Shown piece by piece: positions 1 through 9,046 of a DNA stretch of 64,000 nt. The notes beneath the pieces were generated by a model, which was not told the origin of the DNA, did not search any database, and saw only the letters and a list, made by a program, of their open reading frames with translations. Location: assembly GCF_020733635.1 (NCBI RefSeq), contig NZ_JAJFZL010000001.1, positions 868,001 to 932,000 on the forward strand. The letters are read 5' to 3'. Position 1 is the stretch's first letter. Every line of letters starts with the position of its first letter. A program made the position numbers and the translations under genes. The DNA is from Nocardia spumae. GTDB lineage: Bacteria; Actinomycetota; Actinomycetes; Mycobacteriales; Mycobacteriaceae.

Positions 1-468
1 ATGGACGGTCAGGTCGGCGCGATCCGCGCGGGTCTCGACGCCGCGGGGTACGCCGATACCGGCATCCTGGCCTACGCGGCCAAATACGCCTCGGCGTTCT
101 ACGGCCCGTTCCGCGAGGCCGTCGGTTCGTCGCTGCAGGGTGATCGCCGCACCTATCAGCAGGATGCGGCCAATCGTCGGGAATCGCTGCGTGAGCTGGA
201 GCTGGATCTGGCCGAGGGCGCCGATATCGTGATGGTCAAACCCGCCATGTCGTATCTGGACATCCTCCGCGATGTCGCCGATCATTCGACCGTCCCGGTG
301 GCGGCCTATCAGATCTCCGGTGAGTACGCGATGATCACCGCCGCCGCCGAACGGGGCTGGATCGATCGCCGCGGCGCCATCCTGGAATCCCTCGTCGGCA
401 TTCGCCGGGCGGGTGCGGACATCGTGCTCACCTACTGGGCCACCGAGGCCGCGCACTGGCTGTCGTGA
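1..468 (+). CDS. hemB: Delta-aminolevulinic acid dehydratase, C-terminal part (5' end outside window)
   Basis: Porphobilinogen synthase condenses two 5-aminolevulinate molecules in the cytoplasm, an early step of heme and corrin synthesis. The frame is open from the first base, so about the last 155 residues are present. The segment carries the family's conserved [14 protein letters not shown] stretch, the downstream [15 protein letters not shown] region with the Schiff-base lysine motif (MVKPA), and the [11 protein letters not shown] signature. The ATG at base 1 is internal and not the true start. The stop overlaps the start of the next gene by 4 bp (GTGA), so the small membrane proteins downstream are probably co-transcribed. 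Identity is secure from the motifs; only the truncation limits the call. Confidence 0.96.
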   Translation: MDGQVGAIRAGLDAAGYADTGILAYAAKYASAFYGPFREAVGSSLQGDRRTYQQDAANRRESLRELELDLAEGADIVMVKPAMSYLDILRDVADHSTVPVAAYQISGEYAMITAAAERGWIDRRGAILESLVGIRRAGADIVLTYWATEAAHWLS

Positions 469-983
469 ACCCGACCACTCTGCCGGCCGAGCCCGGTACG
501 CAAACCAGACCCGAGGATGTGCGCACCGCCTGCCAACTGTGGTGGGGGGTCATCGGACTCGGCATCGTGCGCCTGATCCTGGGCGCGGTCGACGGCCTCG
601 GGAACCGGCACGATATCGCCCAGAACTTCTACGACCAGCTCCGCAACGAGCGGACCGAGTTCAGTCTGTCGCAGATGGAGTTCGCGGTCTCGATCCTCGA
701 GGTGCTGATCCTGACCTACGGTCTGGCCCTGGCCACCGGCGCCGTGGCCGTCGTGTATCAACTCGGGCTCGGGCGCCTGTGGGCACGCGCGATCGGCGAA
801 GTGGCGACCGTGGTGCTCGTTCTCGGCGCGATCGGATCGTTGTTCGGCCTCGGTACCGAGAACGGCGCCATGGCGGTGCTCATCGGAGCCGCGGTGATCT
901 TGCAGGCGGTGCTGGCCTGCGGCGCCGTATTCCTCTGCCGCAGAGCCGAATCCGGTGCCTATTTCCGTGCCAACGGCCGCTGA
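465..983 (+). CDS. Integral membrane protein of unknown function, coupled to hemB
   Basis: A 172-residue protein starting at a GTG that overlaps the hemB stop. It has a short polar N-terminus followed by about four hydrophobic stretches: around residues 25-42 ([17 protein letters not shown]), 80-100, 105-125 and 135-155. Between the first two is a charged loop with [11 protein letters not shown]. The C-terminus is basic. I recognise no enzymatic motif. Genes of this type follow hemB in other mycolic-acid actinobacteria, so linkage is probably conserved, but no function can be assigned from the sequence. Confidence 0.75.
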   Translation: MNPTTLPAEPGTQTRPEDVRTACQLWWGVIGLGIVRLILGAVDGLGNRHDIAQNFYDQLRNERTEFSLSQMEFAVSILEVLILTYGLALATGAVAVVYQLGLGRLWARAIGEVATVVLVLGAIGSLFGLGTENGAMAVLIGAAVILQAVLACGAVFLCRRAESGAYFRANGR

Positions 984-1169
984 GACGGCATCGCGAATTT
1001 GTCACGCGCCGACCGGGATGTATGGTGAGGGTTGTCACAGATAGCTCGGGAACTGAAAGTCGTTGGTCGTGCGTTGTTCTTCGGATGGGCTCTTTCGGTC
1101 GATGGTCACATCGATCGACGGCCGCGATGGGAACCCGGCGTGGATGGCTTCGGTGGATCGGAGACATCG

Positions 1170-1289
1170 ATGCGCGTGGTGATTCAACAGCGGCAGAGCA
1201 TTCGACGCGATGTGGTAGTGATGGGTTTGCTGCTGCTGTTCGCACTGCTCACCCTCGTAGTCCTGCTGCTCCCGGGGAAGGTCGGCTGA
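1170..1289 (+). CDS. Predicted 39-residue single-pass membrane peptide
   Basis: The start is ATG 1170, with GGAG six bases upstream; the longer in-frame extension to 1032 has no ribosome site. The product has a basic N-terminus (RQSIRR) and one strongly hydrophobic helix (VVVMGLLLLFALLTLVVLLL), consistent with a small inner-membrane peptide whose N-terminus stays cytoplasmic. It lies between two membrane-protein genes on the same strand. It is hypothetical and supported only by the ribosome site, the transmembrane character and its position in the run. Confidence 0.5.
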   Translation: MRVVIQQRQSIRRDVVVMGLLLLFALLTLVVLLLPGKVG

Positions 1290-1341
1290 CTTCGCCGCCA
1301 CCCGCTCGGATGAGCACGTGCGTCGCATTCGGAGGTCCTGC

Positions 1342-1938
1342 GTGAACGACGCCCACCCCACCACCGCGGTCCGTCCGGATTCGGTGTTGTTCAGTGAGCC
1401 CGGTGCGCGCTGGCGCTCGGTGGCCTACGGTCCGCTGCTCTGTCTGGTGGTCCTGATTCTCGAACTGGTGCTGCGGCGCGGTCCGGTGCACTGGTTCGGC
1501 CTCGTCTTCTGCGCGGTCCTGCTCGCCGGGTTCGTGACCTTGCAGGTCGTGGCCGGTAAACGGCACGTCAGTGTCGAACTCACCGAATCCCGGCTGCGCG
1601 AGGGGACCGAAACCGTATCGCTGGATTCCATCGCGCGGGTCTTCCCGGAACACGACGAGGAATCCTGGGACGATGATCCGTGGCAGTCGGCCCGCGCCCT
1701 GGGCGAGCTCACCGGGGTACCGCGCCGGCGCACCGGGATCGGCCTGAAGCTGCGCGACGGCGGCATGGTCCAGGCGTGGGCCCGCGACCATCGTGGCCTG
1801 CGTGCGCAGTTGACCGCCGCGATCGAGGCCCGGGCCGAGAACAGCGCCGATGCCGGGGAGGCATCGGACATCGCCGCCGTGGCGAACAGCGAACCTGCCG
1901 GGGACGCGTCTAGCGAGGGCAAGGAGGACGTGGCGTGA
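1342..1938 (+). CDS. PH-like membrane protein of unknown function
   Basis: The start is GTG 1342, placed by GGAGG at 1331-1335; an upstream in-frame ATG at 1318 lacks a ribosome site. The 198-residue product has two hydrophobic segments near residues 27-45 (YGPLLCLVVLILELVL) and 50-70. A soluble domain follows, beginning around the HVSVELTESRLREGTETVSL strand pattern. This arrangement (two helices, then a beta-rich domain) resembles bacterial PH-domain membrane proteins, but that is inference. The C-terminal 40 residues are Ala/Glu/Asp-rich and probably disordered. The stop overlaps the next GTG (GTGA), indicating translational coupling. Confidence 0.75.
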   Translation: MNDAHPTTAVRPDSVLFSEPGARWRSVAYGPLLCLVVLILELVLRRGPVHWFGLVFCAVLLAGFVTLQVVAGKRHVSVELTESRLREGTETVSLDSIARVFPEHDEESWDDDPWQSARALGELTGVPRRRTGIGLKLRDGGMVQAWARDHRGLRAQLTAAIEARAENSADAGEASDIAAVANSEPAGDASSEGKEDVA

Positions 1939-2174
1939 TGCGCCGAGTGTGGATCCTGCTCGATCTGGTGCTGGTCGTGGTGTGCGCGGTCGCGGCCGTG
2001 CCGACCTGGAAACACGGAATCCGCACCACCTGGTTCGCGGCGATCGGTGATCAGCCCGCCTTCGAATCCACTCGCTACCTCGGCCCGTGGCTGGCGCTGG
2101 CCGCGGTCCTCGTCGCGGCCGCCGGTCTCGCGGCCATCGATCTGGTGGTGCGGTGCGCGGTGCGGCCCCGCTAG
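1935..2174 (+). CDS. Small two-helix membrane protein
   Basis: A 79-residue product with hydrophobic helices at about residues 6-22 and 50-70, separated by a loop containing WKHGIRTTWFAAIGDQP. GTG 1935 sits 7 bases after GGAGG (1923-1927) and overlaps the preceding stop; ATG 1938 is the alternative start. It completes a run of four co-directional small genes behind hemB. The Rv0512-Rv0514 neighbourhood of M. tuberculosis has small membrane proteins in comparable places (recalled, not searched). No function can be given. Confidence 0.75.
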   Translation: MMRRVWILLDLVLVVVCAVAAVPTWKHGIRTTWFAAIGDQPAFESTRYLGPWLALAAVLVAAAGLAAIDLVVRCAVRPR

Positions 2175-2175
2175 A

Positions 2176-2559
2176 TCAGTGCCACTGCTGGAAGACGTCC
2201 ATAATGCGGCTACCGTGCGATCCGGGCGCGTTCAGCAGCACCACGATGCTGCCGTCGGGATGACTGGCCGCCTCCTGCACCACCTGCCGCAGTGAGGCGT
2301 GCACATTGCCGTTCTCGTCGTGATAGAGCTGGGTGTCGGGTTTGAGTCCCGCGCCGATCCGATTCATCGGCACCACCATGGTCACCAGCGCCGGCAGCGG
2401 ACCGTCGGCGACGGCCCCGGTCTCGTTGTGGTCGAGAATCACTCCGGCGCGTCCCTGATCCGGCTGGAGGACCGGCGTCGCCGCGGAGGCCTGGGAGGCG
2501 GCCGCGAGCCCACCGGCGAGGGTTGTCAACAGGGCTGCCCCGAATACTGCTTTACGCAT
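2176..2559 (-). CDS. Secreted protein of unknown function
   Basis: A 127-residue product with a classical Sec signal peptide: basic start (MRK), hydrophobic core (AVFGAALLTTLAGGLAAA) and a likely cleavage after SQASA-A near residue 27. The mature ~100 residues contain no cysteine and no recognised motif; VVLLNAPGSHGSRIMDVFQQ is the C-terminal region. It converges on the hemB run with only one base between the stops. Probably exported to the cell wall or medium. Confidence 0.75.
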   Translation of the reverse strand: MRKAVFGAALLTTLAGGLAAASQASAATPVLQPDQGRAGVILDHNETGAVADGPLPALVTMVVPMNRIGAGLKPDTQLYHDENGNVHASLRQVVQEAASHPDGSIVVLLNAPGSHGSRIMDVFQQWH

Positions 2560-2722
2560 GAACCCTCCCGGCTGTGAGCGTGGTTATGGTTCGAGGTTAC
2601 GCACGAGCAACCGGACCGCTCCAGTTATGCCGGGAAATTCATGCGGCGTGTTGTGGTTCCGGTCCGGTGGGGCAGTCCATAGGAAATTCTCGGCAAACCT
2701 CACTCGGGGCGAGGGGAGTACA

Positions 2723-2809
2723 ATGTCCGAATTCGTCTGTGGGTTGGCTCACCCCACTACACCCTGTCGTCGACCGCTGTGGCGGGGGCTGCGACACTGG
2801 TTGTCGTGA
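2723..2809 (+). CDS. Upstream ORF / candidate leader peptide of hemL (28 residues)
   Basis: ATG 2723 is preceded at 5 bases by GGGGAG (2714-2719), a far stronger ribosome site than anything in front of hemL. The 28-residue product is basic, with two cysteines and three tryptophans ([11 protein letters not shown]... WRGLRHWLS). Its TGA overlaps the hemL GTG in a GTGA tetranucleotide at 2806-2809. The overlap suggests that hemL translation depends on ribosomes ending this ORF. I do not recognise the peptide. It could be a regulatory leader or simply a coupling device. Confidence 0.5.
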   Translation: MSEFVCGLAHPTTPCRRPLWRGLRHWLS

Positions 2810-4143
2810 GTTCTTCTCCGCGCGCGACCCAGGTGAACGTGCCGGTCTCCGCCCAACTCTTCGAACGCGCCGCCGCGACCATTCCCGGTGGTGTGAACTC
2901 GCCTGTGCGGGCCTTCAATTCGGTCGGCGGCACCCCGAGATTCATCGCCTCGGCCCGTGGCTACACCCTGACCGACGCCGACGGTAACGACTATGTCGAC
3001 CTGGTGTGTTCCTGGGGGCCGATGATCCTCGGGCACGCCCATCCGGCCGTTGTCGACGCCGTGCAGCGGGCGGCCACCGGTGGTCTGTCCTTCGGTGCGC
3101 CCACCGAGGCGGAAATCGAGCTGGCCGAGGCGATCGCCGCCCGGGTCGATCCGGTGCAGCGGGTGCGGCTGGTGAATTCCGGTACCGAGGCCACCATGAG
3201 CGCGGTCCGGCTGGCCCGCGGTTTCACCGGCCGCAGCAAGATCATCAAGTTCTCCGGCTGCTATCACGGACATGTCGACGCCCTGCTGGCCGATGCCGGG
3301 TCCGGTGTCGCGACCCTGGGCCTGCCGACCTCGCCGGGGGTGACCGGGGCGCAGGCCGCCGACACGATCGTGCTGCCGTACAACGACCTCGACGCCGTGG
3401 CCGCCGCCTTCGCCGAATATCCGGACCAGATCGCGTGCGTGATCACCGAGGCGGCCGCCGGAAATATGGGCGTGGTCCCGCCGCTACCCGGATTCAATGC
3501 GGGCCTGCGTCGGCTGACCAGCGAATACGGCGCACTGCTGATCATGGACGAGGTGATGACCGGCTTCCGGGTGAGTGCGGCGGGCTGGTACGGCCGCGAT
3601 CCGGTCGCGGGCGATCTCTACACCTTCGGCAAGGTGATGAGCGGCGGACTGCCCGCCGCCGCGTTCGGTGGCCGCGCCGAGGTCATGAATCATCTGGCAC
3701 CGATCGGGCCGGTGTACCAGGCCGGAACGCTATCGGGGAATCCGGTGGCGGTGGCTGCCGGACTGGCCACGCTGCGGGCCGCCGACGCGGAGGTCTACGC
3801 CGCACTCGATCGCAACGCCGAACGCCTCGGCGCGCTGATCACCGAGGCTCTGAGCGCCGCCGGGGTGGCGCATACGGTCCAATTCGCGGGCAATATGGTG
3901 AACGTGTTCTTCGCCGAGGATCCGGTCACCGACTACGCCGCTGCCAAGGCCAGTGCCACCTGGCGCTTCCCGGGTTTCTTCCACGCCCTGCTGGAGCGTG
4001 GTGTCTACGGACCGCCGAGCCCGTTCGAGGCATGGTTCGTCTCCGCCGCACTCGATGACGACGCATTCGACCGCATCGCCGCCGCCCTGCCCGCCGCCGC
4101 CGCGGCGGCCGCGGCCGCCACACCCGAAGGATCCCGCGCGTGA
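2806..4143 (+). CDS. hemL: Glutamate-1-semialdehyde 2,1-aminomutase
   Basis: PLP enzyme that moves the amino group of glutamate-1-semialdehyde to give 5-aminolevulinate, the substrate of HemB nearby. The 445-residue product shows the family N-terminus ([12 protein letters not shown]), the [16 protein letters not shown] segment and the PLP-lysine motif TFGKVMSGG, with Lys near residue 276. Start GTG 2806 was chosen because it overlaps the stop of the upstream ORF; GTG 2779 is in frame but has no ribosome site and would sit inside that ORF. The C-terminus ends in an unusual run of nine alanines after PAAAA-type sequence. The stop overlaps the phosphatase start (GTGA). Confidence 0.95.
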   Translation: MSSSPRATQVNVPVSAQLFERAAATIPGGVNSPVRAFNSVGGTPRFIASARGYTLTDADGNDYVDLVCSWGPMILGHAHPAVVDAVQRAATGGLSFGAPTEAEIELAEAIAARVDPVQRVRLVNSGTEATMSAVRLARGFTGRSKIIKFSGCYHGHVDALLADAGSGVATLGLPTSPGVTGAQAADTIVLPYNDLDAVAAAFAEYPDQIACVITEAAAGNMGVVPPLPGFNAGLRRLTSEYGALLIMDEVMTGFRVSAAGWYGRDPVAGDLYTFGKVMSGGLPAAAFGGRAEVMNHLAPIGPVYQAGTLSGNPVAVAAGLATLRAADAEVYAALDRNAERLGALITEALSAAGVAHTVQFAGNMVNVFFAEDPVTDYAAAKASATWRFPGFFHALLERGVYGPPSPFEAWFVSAALDDDAFDRIAAALPAAAAAAAAATPEGSRA

Positions 4144-4883
4144 GCGACTCTGATCAGCTCGAATCCGCCACTGCGACAACACAATCCGCACCGACTCCGG
4201 ACTCGGGCGCGGATTCCGGCAAGGTGCCGGTCCTGCCCGGTGATGTCGCCTCCGACACCGAGACCATCGTGCACGTGATGCGTCACGGCGAGGTGCACAA
4301 CCCGAAGGGCATCCTCTACGGGCGGCTGCCCGGATTCAGCCTGTCGGTGGGCGGCCGGTCGCAGGCCGCGACCGTCGCGCGGACTCTCGCCGATCACGAC
4401 ATCTCGCTGGTGGTGGCTTCGCCGCTGCAGCGTGCCCAGGAGACCGCCGCGCCGATCGCCGCGCGGCACGACCTGATCGTGCGTACCGACGACAACCTGA
4501 TCGAGGCCGGTAACACCTTCGAGGGCCTGCGGGTCTCGGTCGGCGACGGCGCGCTGCGTAAGCCGCGGCACTGGTGGAAGCTGCGCGATCCGTTCACTCC
4601 GTCGTGGGGTGAGCCGTATCTGCAGATCGCGCATCGGATGCTCGCCGCGGTCAACAAGGCGCGAGTGGAGGCGGCCGGGCACGAAGCCGTCGTGGTCTCC
4701 CATCAGCTGCCCGTGTGGACGCTGCGGCGGTTCCTCGAGGGGAAGCGCCTCTGGCACGATCCGCGGCAGCGGCAATGCTCGCTCGCATCACTGACTTCCC
4801 TTGTGTATCAGGGCGATACGCTGATCGACATCGTCTATTCCGAGCCGTCCGGCGGATCGGATCCCCGGGTGACCGGAGCGTGA
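4140..4883 (+). CDS. Histidine phosphatase (phosphoglycerate mutase-like) family protein
   Basis: A 247-residue cytoplasmic protein with the catalytic RHG triad at residues 48-50 ([10 protein letters not shown]). The histidine is the phospho-acceptor, and the second conserved histidine lies in [10 protein letters not shown]. The first 40 residues are Ser/Thr/Asp-rich and probably disordered. The substrate cannot be read from the sequence; members act on sugar phosphates, nucleotides or cofactors. It is coupled at both ends by 4-bp overlaps between hemL and the cytochrome c maturation genes, matching the order recalled for Rv0524-Rv0526, so a link to heme protein biogenesis is plausible but unproven. 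Confidence 0.88.
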   Translation: MSDSDQLESATATTQSAPTPDSGADSGKVPVLPGDVASDTETIVHVMRHGEVHNPKGILYGRLPGFSLSVGGRSQAATVARTLADHDISLVVASPLQRAQETAAPIAARHDLIVRTDDNLIEAGNTFEGLRVSVGDGALRKPRHWWKLRDPFTPSWGEPYLQIAHRMLAAVNKARVEAAGHEAVVVSHQLPVWTLRRFLEGKRLWHDPRQRQCSLASLTSLVYQGDTLIDIVYSEPSGGSDPRVTGA

Positions 4884-5485
4884 ACGGGGTCCTGCGGCGC
4901 CTGCTGCCGATGCTGGCGGCCTGCGTGGCGGTGGTCGCCGCGCTGGCCGGCTGCTCGTCCGGTAACGACGCGGTGGCCCAGGGTGGCACCTTCGATTTCG
5001 TCTCACCCGGCGGTAAGACCGATATCCTCTACGATCCGCCGGCTACCCGCGGCACCATCGGCCATCTGTCGGGGCCGAATCTGATGACCGGCAAGCCCCT
5101 CTCCGTCGACGACTTCCCGAATCAGGTCGTCGTCGTCAATCTGTGGGGTCAGTGGTGTGGTCCGTGCCGGGCCGAGGCGCCCGCGCTGGAACAAGTCTAC
5201 GAGCGGTCCGAGAACAAGGGCGTCGCCTTCCTGGGGATCAATGTGCGTGACGCGCAACAGGACAAGGCGCGCGATTTCGTCACCGACAATCACGTCGGCT
5301 ACCCCTCGCTCTACGACCCGGAGATGCGCAGCCTGCTGGCGCTCGGCGGGAAATTCCCCACCAGCGTCATCCCCACCACGCTGATTCTGGATCGGCAGCA
5401 TCGCGTGGCCGCGGTATTCCTGCGGTCGCTGCTGGCCGAGGATCTGCAACCGGTCGTCGACAAGATCGCCGCGGAGGATCGGTAG
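4880..5485 (+). CDS. Thioredoxin-like lipoprotein (TlpA/ResA-type) for cytochrome c maturation
   Basis: Membrane-anchored thiol-disulfide oxidoreductase that would keep apocytochrome c heme-binding cysteines reduced outside the membrane. The 201-residue product has a lipobox (LAGC, Cys24) after a hydrophobic signal. A thioredoxin fold follows, with the active site WCGPC (Cys93 and Cys96) and the cis-proline loop TSVIPTT. GTG 4880 overlaps the upstream stop and gives a proper signal sequence; an in-frame extension to 4715 runs through the phosphatase gene and is not credible. The downstream ccdA gene encodes the expected electron donor. Confidence 0.92.
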   Translation: MNGVLRRLLPMLAACVAVVAALAGCSSGNDAVAQGGTFDFVSPGGKTDILYDPPATRGTIGHLSGPNLMTGKPLSVDDFPNQVVVVNLWGQWCGPCRAEAPALEQVYERSENKGVAFLGINVRDAQQDKARDFVTDNHVGYPSLYDPEMRSLLALGGKFPTSVIPTTLILDRQHRVAAVFLRSLLAEDLQPVVDKIAAEDR

Positions 5486-6321
5486 TGACCGGACTCGCCG
5501 CGCCCGCTCTCGCCTCGGTGGGTGATTCGTTCCAGCAGACCGCGGCCACCGGGCCGTTGCTGCTGGCCCTGGGCGCGTGTCTGCTCGCCGGACTGGTGTC
5601 GTTCGCCTCGCCGTGCGTGGTGCCGCTGGTTCCCGGATATCTCTCATATCTCGCCGGTCTGGTCGGGGCCGAGGCGCCGCCGGTGACCGTCGGGGAGGTG
5701 CGCGGCAGCGGTGCGGCGGTGGCCCTGCGCACCGGACGGATGCGGGTCGCCGGTGCGGCCGGACTGTTCGTTGCCGGATTCACCATCGTGTTCGTTCTGG
5801 CCTCGGTGACCGTATTCGGTGTCATCCAGACCTTGAACGTCAATCGTGAACTGCTGCAGCGCATCGGTGGTGTCGTGACGATCCTGATGGGTCTGGTGTT
5901 CGTCGGCCTGGTCCCGATGTTGCAGCGCGACACCAGGATGCATCCGCGTCAGCTCACCGGCATTGTCGGCGCACCGCTGCTGGGCGCGGTCTTCGCCCTC
6001 GGCTGGACACCGTGTCTGGGCCCGACGCTGTCGGGCGTGATGGCGGTCTCCGCGGGCACCGAGGGCGCGACCGCGGCACGCGGTGTCGCGTTGATCGTGG
6101 CCTACTGCCTCGGACTGGGGCTGCCTTTCGTGATCCTCGCCTTCGGTTCCGCCACCGCACTGCGCGGGGTGGGCTGGCTGCGCCGTAATTCGCGAACCAT
6201 CCAGATCATCGGCGGCATCCTGCTGATCGCCGTCGGAATCGCCCTGGTCACCGGAATGTGGGATCAGTTCGTCGGATGGATCCGCAACGTATTCGTCTCC
6301 CAGGTAACCCTGCCGATCTGA
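5485..6321 (+). CDS. ccdA: Cytochrome c biogenesis thiol transporter CcdA
   Basis: Polytopic membrane protein of 278 residues that passes reducing equivalents from cytoplasmic thioredoxin to the extracytoplasmic thioredoxin lipoprotein. About six hydrophobic helices are visible. The two conserved cysteine sites are present: FASPCVVPLVPGYLSYLAG in the first helix, and GWTPCLGPTLSG in the fourth. The GTG start overlaps the TAG of the preceding gene by one base. It is the second of four System II genes here (lipoprotein, ccdA, resB, ccsB). Confidence 0.95.
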   Translation: MTGLAAPALASVGDSFQQTAATGPLLLALGACLLAGLVSFASPCVVPLVPGYLSYLAGLVGAEAPPVTVGEVRGSGAAVALRTGRMRVAGAAGLFVAGFTIVFVLASVTVFGVIQTLNVNRELLQRIGGVVTILMGLVFVGLVPMLQRDTRMHPRQLTGIVGAPLLGAVFALGWTPCLGPTLSGVMAVSAGTEGATAARGVALIVAYCLGLGLPFVILAFGSATALRGVGWLRRNSRTIQIIGGILLIAVGIALVTGMWDQFVGWIRNVFVSQVTLPI

Positions 6322-6329
6322 GCTGCCCG

Positions 6330-8027
6330 ATGACTACCACGATGACGCCCCCCTCCGCCGCCGCGAAACCTCCGCGCCAATCGCTGCCCCGTCGCGCGCT
6401 CGCGTTGCTGCGCAACGCCTGGCGCGGGCTGACCAGTATGCGCACCGCGCTGATGCTGCTGTTCCTGCTGGCGCTGGCCGCGATTCCGGGGGCGTTGCTG
6501 CCGCAGCGCAGCCTCAACGCGCAGAAGGTCGACAAGTACATCGCCGATCGTGGCGTACTCGGCCCGTGGATGGATCGGCTGCAGCTGTTCGACGTCTTCT
6601 CCAGCTTCTGGTTCACCGCGGTGTACGCGTTGCTGTTCATCTCGCTGGTGGGCTGCATCGTTCCGCGCGTCTTCGATCACTACAAGGCACTGCGCACACC
6701 GCCGGTCATGGTGCCGCGCAATCTGACCCGGCTGCCGCATCACGCGTCGACGACGGCCACCGAAACGCCGGCCGAGACGATCGAGCGGGCGCGGCGCGGG
6801 CTGCGCGGCTGGCGGGTCGTGGTCCGCGACGAATCCGAGGTCCGCAACGGCCGTCCCGGCGAGGTGACGCTGTCGGCCGAGAAGGGCTATCTGCGCGAAC
6901 TCGGCAATCTGGTCTTCCATCTGGCGCTGGTCGGCCTGCTGGTCGCGATCGCGGTGGGCAAGTTGTTCGGATACGAGGGCAATGTCATCGTCGTCGCCGA
7001 CGGCGGGCCCGGATTCTGCACCACCTCACCCGCGGTGTTCGACTCCTTCAAGGCCGGCCGGGTGAACGACGGCACCGGGCTGACGCCGATCTGCGTGCGG
7101 GTCAAGGATTTCAACGCCGACTATCTGCCCAACGGGCAGGCGGAAATGTTCACCGCGAACATCTCGTACCAGACCGGTGACGATCTGGCGACCGACACCT
7201 GGCGCGATACGACCGTCCAGGTCAACCATCCGCTGCGAGTCGCCGGTGACCGGGTCTACCTGCAGGGGCACGGTTACGCGCCGACGTTCACCGTCACCTA
7301 TCCGAACGGCACGACGCGCACCGAGACCATCCAGTGGCGTCCCGACGACGGTTCCACCTTCCTGTCCAGCGGTGTCATGCGCTTCGACCCGCCCGGCGGT
7401 ATGTACGGCAGCGAGGACGAGCGGCGCAAGAACCAGATCGCGATCGAGGGCCTGTTCGCACCGACCGCGCTGATGCACGGCAGCCTGCTGACCTCGTCGT
7501 ATCCGGCCATGAACGATCCGGCGGTGGCGATCGACATCTATCGCGGTGAGACCGGGCTGGATACCGGCCGCGCGCAGTCGCTGTTCTCGCTGGATCCGGA
7601 GATGATCAAGCAGGGCCGGCTGGCCAAACAGCAGCGGGTCAACCTGCGTCCCGGTGAGTCGGCGACGCTGTCCGACGGCACCAAGGTCACCTTCGACGGC
7701 GCTCAGCAGTACGCGAATCTGCAGGTCTCGCACGATCCCGCGCAGGACTGGGTGCTGGTGTGCGCGGTGACGATGATGGCGGGCCTGCTGGTCTCGCTGG
7801 TAGTGAAGCGGCGCCGGATCTGGGTGCGCGCCTATCCGGAAGGGCCGGACGACAGCGGTTCCGAAGAACGACGTACTGTAGTAGAAATGGGTGGGCTCGC
7901 ACGCACCGACCAGGCGGGTTGGGGCGGCGAGTTCGACCGCTTGCGGATGCGGCTGCTGGGCTCCGATCGCCAGGGCGGCCCCACGGATCAGCGCCCGGTC
8001 GCCCGGACCGAGAGCACGGGAGAGTGA
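6330..8027 (+). CDS. resB: Cytochrome c biogenesis protein ResB (System II)
   Basis: ResB (Ccs1) forms, with CcsA/CcsB, the synthetase that exports heme and ligates it to apocytochrome c. The 565-residue product has an N-terminal hydrophobic helix (ALMLLFLLALAAIPGALLPQ), two further helices near residues 85-105 and 195-215, and a large extracytoplasmic domain of about 270 residues. A C-terminal helix (VLVCAVTMMAGLLVSLVVKRRR) and a cytoplasmic tail follow. ATG 6330 follows the ccdA stop by 8 bases; the in-frame extension to 6258 overlaps ccdA and is less likely. Confidence 0.93.
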   Translation: MTTTMTPPSAAAKPPRQSLPRRALALLRNAWRGLTSMRTALMLLFLLALAAIPGALLPQRSLNAQKVDKYIADRGVLGPWMDRLQLFDVFSSFWFTAVYALLFISLVGCIVPRVFDHYKALRTPPVMVPRNLTRLPHHASTTATETPAETIERARRGLRGWRVVVRDESEVRNGRPGEVTLSAEKGYLRELGNLVFHLALVGLLVAIAVGKLFGYEGNVIVVADGGPGFCTTSPAVFDSFKAGRVNDGTGLTPICVRVKDFNADYLPNGQAEMFTANISYQTGDDLATDTWRDTTVQVNHPLRVAGDRVYLQGHGYAPTFTVTYPNGTTRTETIQWRPDDGSTFLSSGVMRFDPPGGMYGSEDERRKNQIAIEGLFAPTALMHGSLLTSSYPAMNDPAVAIDIYRGETGLDTGRAQSLFSLDPEMIKQGRLAKQQRVNLRPGESATLSDGTKVTFDGAQQYANLQVSHDPAQDWVLVCAVTMMAGLLVSLVVKRRRIWVRAYPEGPDDSGSEERRTVVEMGGLARTDQAGWGGEFDRLRMRLLGSDRQGGPTDQRPVARTESTGE

Positions 8028-8029
8028 AC

Positions 8030-9034
8030 ATGCCGATCGACGAAACACTCGCCGGTTACAGCAATCTCGCCTTCAAGACGGCCTTCGTCGTCTATCTGCT
8101 CGTACTGGCGATGCTGATCGTGCAGTACGCCTCCGCGAAGAAGAAGATCACCAGCGCGCAGGAACGTGAGCGCGAACTGGTCGGCGTCGGCGCCTCGGGC
8201 GCGACGGACCGGCCCGGCTCCGGTGATCGTCCGGCCGCGCCCGGCAAACTCGAACCCGCCGCGAAACCCGCGCTGGCCGAACGGCTCGGCAATATGGCGT
8301 TCGCGGTCGTCTTCGTGGGGGTCGGTCTGCATCTGGCCTCGATCGTCTTGCGCGGCTTCGCGACCCACCGCTTCCCACTCGGCAACATGTACGAGTTCAT
8401 CACCATGGCGACGGCGGCGGCGATGGTCACCGGACTGGTCTTCATCCACGATCGCCGCTATCGGTCGATGTGGGTGTTCCTGCTGGTCCCGGTGCTGATC
8501 CTGATGTTCCTGGCCGGGCAGGTGCTCTACGCCGACGCGGCGCCCGTGGTGCCGGCGCTGAAGTCGTACTGGCTGCCGATCCACGTCACCATCGTCAGCG
8601 TCGGCAGTGGCATCTTCATGCTCTCGGGTGTGGCCAGCCTGTTGTTCCTGCTGCGCATGTACCAGCCGGAGGGGCAGGAGGCCGGCAATCCGCTGGGCGC
8701 CCTCGCCCGCCGCCTCCCCGATGCCCGCACCCTCGACCGGCTGGCCTACCGCACCACGGTGGTGGCCTTCCCGCTCTTCGGCACCGGCATCATCCTGGGC
8801 GCCATCTGGGCCGAATCCGCCTGGGGCCGCTTCTGGGGCTGGGACCCGAAGGAAACCGTCTCCTTCATCGCCTGGGTCATCTACGCGGCCTACCTGCACG
8901 CCCGCGCGACCTCCGGCTGGCGTGAGACCAAGGCGGCATGGATCAACGTCGCCGGTTTCGTGGCGATGCTGTTCAACCTGTTCATCATCAACATCGTGGT
9001 GAGCGGGTTGCACAGCTACGCGGGTTTGAACTGA
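8030..9034 (+). CDS. ccsB: Cytochrome c biogenesis protein CcsB/CcsA (heme-handling subunit)
   Basis: Heme-handling membrane protein of System II, 334 residues with about eight helices. The diagnostic tryptophan-rich WWD-type motif (WGRFWGWDPKETVSFIAW) is near residues 265-282, flanked by conserved histidines that would ligate heme. ATG 8030 has GGGAG 7 bases upstream. GTG 8024, which overlaps the resB stop, is an alternative but would sit on the ribosome site. It is the last gene of the heme/cytochrome c run; the next gene is convergent. Confidence 0.94.
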   Translation: MPIDETLAGYSNLAFKTAFVVYLLVLAMLIVQYASAKKKITSAQERERELVGVGASGATDRPGSGDRPAAPGKLEPAAKPALAERLGNMAFAVVFVGVGLHLASIVLRGFATHRFPLGNMYEFITMATAAAMVTGLVFIHDRRYRSMWVFLLVPVLILMFLAGQVLYADAAPVVPALKSYWLPIHVTIVSVGSGIFMLSGVASLLFLLRMYQPEGQEAGNPLGALARRLPDARTLDRLAYRTTVVAFPLFGTGIILGAIWAESAWGRFWGWDPKETVSFIAWVIYAAYLHARATSGWRETKAAWINVAGFVAMLFNLFIINIVVSGLHSYAGLN

Positions 9035-9046
9035 TCGGTTTCTGCC

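Noticed and set aside
2779..2806. Upstream GTG start for hemL
   Set aside because: No ribosome site, and it would place the N-terminus inside the coupled upstream ORF; GTG 2806 overlaps that ORF's stop.
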